Assembly: GCA_900547945.1 (NCBI GenBank)
Contig: URIT01000140.1
Coordinates: forward strand, 1 to 7,766
Length of the DNA: 7,766 bases
Direction: 5' to 3'
Source of the DNA: an uncultured bacterium
GTDB lineage: Bacteria > Verrucomicrobiota > Kiritimatiellia > RFP12 > UBA1067
The translations under genes and the position numbers were made by a program. Positions 6,303 to 7,766 of this stretch are shown here, piece by piece. Positions within the stretch are counted from its first letter, which is position 1; the number at the start of each line of letters is the position of its first letter. The notes under the pieces were generated by a model. The model searched no databases. It was not told where the DNA came from and saw nothing but the letters and a program-made list of their open reading frames with translations.

Positions 6303-6306
6303 TTTT
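6277..6306 (+). terminator. Probable Rho-independent terminator of hipBA
   Basis: A perfect 8-bp GC-rich stem GGACGCGC/GCGCGTCC with loop AGGA is followed, six bases later, by TTTT (6303-6306). The spacer between stem and T run is longer than ideal, but if the stem pairs through the outer CCCTCCCG instead, the T run follows at once. It is the only strong candidate between hipA and the next promoter. Confidence 0.5.
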
Positions 6307-6335
6307 CGGATCTTCCATAAATGCAAAAAACGTGC

Positions 6336-6345
6336 GGGGGGGGGG
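6336..6345. repeat. Homopolymeric tract of ten G
   Basis: Ten consecutive G lie 19 bases before the predicted -35 of the surface-protein promoter, followed by an AT-rich stretch. G or C runs of this length are prone to slipped-strand length change. Confidence 0.95.
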
Positions 6346-6364
6346 AAATTTCTATTGTTTATGG

Positions 6365-6393
6365 TGGACGCCCGCGCGAAAATCCGCTATACT
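6365..6393 (+). promoter_or_regulatory. Predicted promoter of the surface-protein gene
   Basis: TGGACG (6365-6370) is exactly 17 bases from TATACT (6388-6393, five of six consensus bases). CGC rather than TGn precedes the -10. The start of transcription would be near 6400, giving a leader of about 67 bases with GAGGG at 6455-6459 ahead of ATG 6467. Confidence 0.5.
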
Positions 6394-6466
6394 TCCTTTC
6401 GGTCGTACTTCTATTTTTCGTTCACGCTGTTCACATTTTGAAAACGTCGAGCAAGAGGGCAACGAC

Positions 6467-7766
6467 ATGGACAAGAAGCAGACGGTTGGACTGCGCGCGT
6501 GCCGGGTGGCCGCGCTGGGCGCGTGGTCGCTCGCGGCCCTTGCCGGGCACGGCGCGACGGACGGCACATGGGCGAGCGCGACGGACGGCGGTTCGTGGGC
6601 CGATCCCGCGAACTGGGTTGGCGGCGTGCTGCCGGACGGCGGCGCGGCGACGTTCAACTGGACGGGCCAGACGAACCGCATCGAGGTGACGGGCGCGGGC
6701 GAGATTCCGCTGACGGCCCTGAACATCCGCGGCGCGATTCTGCCGCGCGCCAACAGCGAGTCCGTCTTCAGCGGCATGACGTTCGTCTTCTCAGACCCCG
6801 CGACGATGACCGTCGCGCGCGCGAACTTCGCCTTCCACGCGAACACGCTCGCGTGCGCGGGGCGGCTTGTGCTTTCGGGGACGGACGGGCGCGTCGCCCT
6901 TCACGACCCCCAGTGCCTGACGGGCGGCCTGACCCTCGCGGCCGGCGGCTGGGCGCGCGTCAAGAGAGACGGCGTCTTCGGCGCGGCGCCGGAGGCCCTT
7001 GTGCCGGACGCGATCATACTGGACGGCGGCATCCTTCAGAACGCGCTCGGCGAGACGGTCCTCGCACCGACGCGCGGCGTGACGGTGACGGCGCGCGGCG
7101 GCGCCCTCGCGGCGGGCTATCTGGCCCCGTCCCGGCTCGTCGTCAACGGGCCCGTGACGGGCCCGGGCGGCCTCGACATCGCCTACGAGACCCGCCCCGT
7201 CGTCCTCTCGAACCCGGCGAACGACTGGGCGGGCGACACGCGCGTGGGAACCTTCCAGTGTACCGACTACGCCAGCTCCGAGTTCGCGCTCGTGCTCGGC
7301 GCGGACGAGGTGCTGCCGCACGGGCCGGGGAAGGGCCGCCTTCTGCTCGCGCCCTACGTGACGGGCACGAACAGCGCGCTCGGCGTCCTCTACGCCCGCC
7401 TCGACCTGGACGGGCACGCCGAGACGGTGAACGCCGTCTCGGCGACCTGCGGCGGCATTGTGAAGAGCACGACGCCCGGCGGCGTGCTGCGGACGTGTGC
7501 GGACGAGGACATGGACTTTCGCGGCACCCTCGACGCGGGCGCGACGCTGGAGCATGCAGGCGCCGGCACGTTCGTCTGCGCATCGGGTTCGAGCAGCGTC
7601 CAGGGGACGCTCGCCGCCTGTTCGGGCACGGTGGAGGTCGCGGCGGCGTGCTTCGCGGCGAGCGGACGCCTCGCGCTCGCGGGCGGCGCGGCAGTACGCC
7701 TTGTGCGCGGGCCAGTCGTTCGCCTGGCACGTCCGCGAGCAGTAGAAGACCGACCGGCAGCTCCCG
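6467..7766 (+). CDS. Secreted surface protein with autotransporter-type beta-strand repeats (3' incomplete or frameshifted)
   Basis: The frame opens at ATG 6467, eight bases after GAGG (6455-6458), and runs off the window (433 codons). Residues 1-30 form a signal peptide: KKQTVGLR, hydrophobic VAALGAWSLAALA, and cleavage after GHGA. The mature start GTWASATDGGSWADPANWVG (33-52), then VLPDGGAATFNW, is the aromatic 'W.D..NW..G..P' opening common in PVC proteins built of passenger-type beta-strand (PATR-like) repeats. Degenerate repeats follow: GRLVLSGTDGRVALHDPQ (132-149), GGALAAGYLAPSRLVVNGPV (211-230) with TGPGGLDI after it, VVLSNPANDWAGDTRV (245-260) and GTLDAGATLEHAGAGTFV (353-370). They predict a long beta-helix outside the cell. 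Past about codon 408 this frame takes on rare A-ending codons while another frame keeps GC-ending codons and stops at TAG 7743-7745, so an indel is likely. No catalytic domain is visible. The role, perhaps adhesion or glycan binding, is a guess. Confidence 0.7.
   Translation, partial: MDKKQTVGLRACRVAALGAWSLAALAGHGATDGTWASATDGGSWADPANWVGGVLPDGGAATFNWTGQTNRIEVTGAGEIPLTALNIRGAILPRANSESVFSGMTFVFSDPATMTVARANFAFHANTLACAGRLVLSGTDGRVALHDPQCLTGGLTLAAGGWARVKRDGVFGAAPEALVPDAIILDGGILQNALGETVLAPTRGVTVTARGGALAAGYLAPSRLVVNGPVTGPGGLDIAYETRPVVLSNPANDWAGDTRVGTFQCTDYASSEFALVLGADEVLPHGPGKGRLLLAPYVTGTNSALGVLYARLDLDGHAETVNAVSATCGGIVKSTTPGGVLRTCADEDMDFRGTLDAGATLEHAGAGTFVCASGSSSVQGTLAACSGTVEVAAACFAASGRLALAGGAAVRLVRGPVVRLARPRAVEDRPAAP

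Larger units (their letters stand above)
6157..6466. other. 310-base intergenic region: repeat, terminator, G tract, promoter
   Basis: No convincing gene lies here; a frame from ATG 6321 runs into the surface-protein gene in a different frame and is a shadow. In order the region contains repeat copy 2 (6201-6228), a branched palindromic element (6229-6302), a likely terminator (6277-6306), ten consecutive G (6336-6345) and a promoter (6365-6393), then a leader of about 65 bases before the next start codon. Confidence 0.7.

Noticed and set aside
6421..6435. TTCAC-N5-TTCAC in the leader of the surface gene as a possible operator
   Set aside because: Two five-base words are too short to distinguish from chance.
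6321..6689. A 122-codon + strand frame starting before the surface-protein gene
   Set aside because: No ribosome binding site, composition turns Arg-rich where it overlaps the surface gene, and it crosses the promoter.
7143..7730. - strand frames opposite the surface protein
   Set aside because: Arg/Pro/Ser-rich shadow translations with no motif and no ribosome binding site.

Overview
The window is a stretch of GC-rich bacterial chromosome. Every gene I can support lies on the + strand. The gene set is a secreted sialate O-acetylesterase-type enzyme, a Tat-signal Gfo/Idh/MocA oxidoreductase and a surface protein with passenger-like beta-strand repeats. This suggests a glycan-degrading member of the PVC group (Kiritimatiellota, Verrucomicrobiota or Lentisphaerota type), possibly gut-associated. 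That assignment is inference from gene style and base composition; there is no rRNA or marker gene to fix it.

Layout. (1) 1-152: the last 49 codons of a short-chain dehydrogenase/reductase. (2) 161-189: an extended -10 type promoter leading into an apparent three-gene operon with gaps of 23 and 27 bases: secreted SGNH esterase (235-1728), Tat-type lipoprotein-like Gfo/Idh/MocA oxidoreductase (1752-3128) and phosphomannomutase/phosphoglucomutase (3156-4511). (3) 4512-4687: a non-coding stretch with three consecutive palindromes, the last a perfect 15+2+15 inverted repeat abutting the hipB promoter. (4) 4688-6156: a complete HipBA-type toxin-antitoxin pair whose base composition is clearly less GC-rich than the genes on either side. 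(5) 6157-6466: a 310-base gap with a second copy of the 28-base sequence found before hipB, a branched palindromic element ending in a likely terminator, a run of ten G, and a promoter. (6) 6467 to the end: a signal-peptide-bearing surface protein with autotransporter-type repeats, probably frame-shifted near 7690-7705.

How the parts work together. The three-gene operon could remove O-acetyl groups from glycans outside the cytoplasm, oxidise or rearrange a sugar at the cell envelope, and interconvert hexose phosphates inside the cell. The enzyme classes are well supported but the substrates are not. The hipBA pair looks like an acquired unit sitting between two copies of a short dispersed repeat. 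One copy supplies the likely -35 box of the hipB promoter, and the hipB message may be nearly leaderless.

The parts most worth checking are the repeat-bounded hipBA module with its palindromes, the G10 tract upstream of the surface-protein promoter, and the frame change at the end of the surface protein. I found no tRNA, rRNA, CRISPR array, transposase or integrase.
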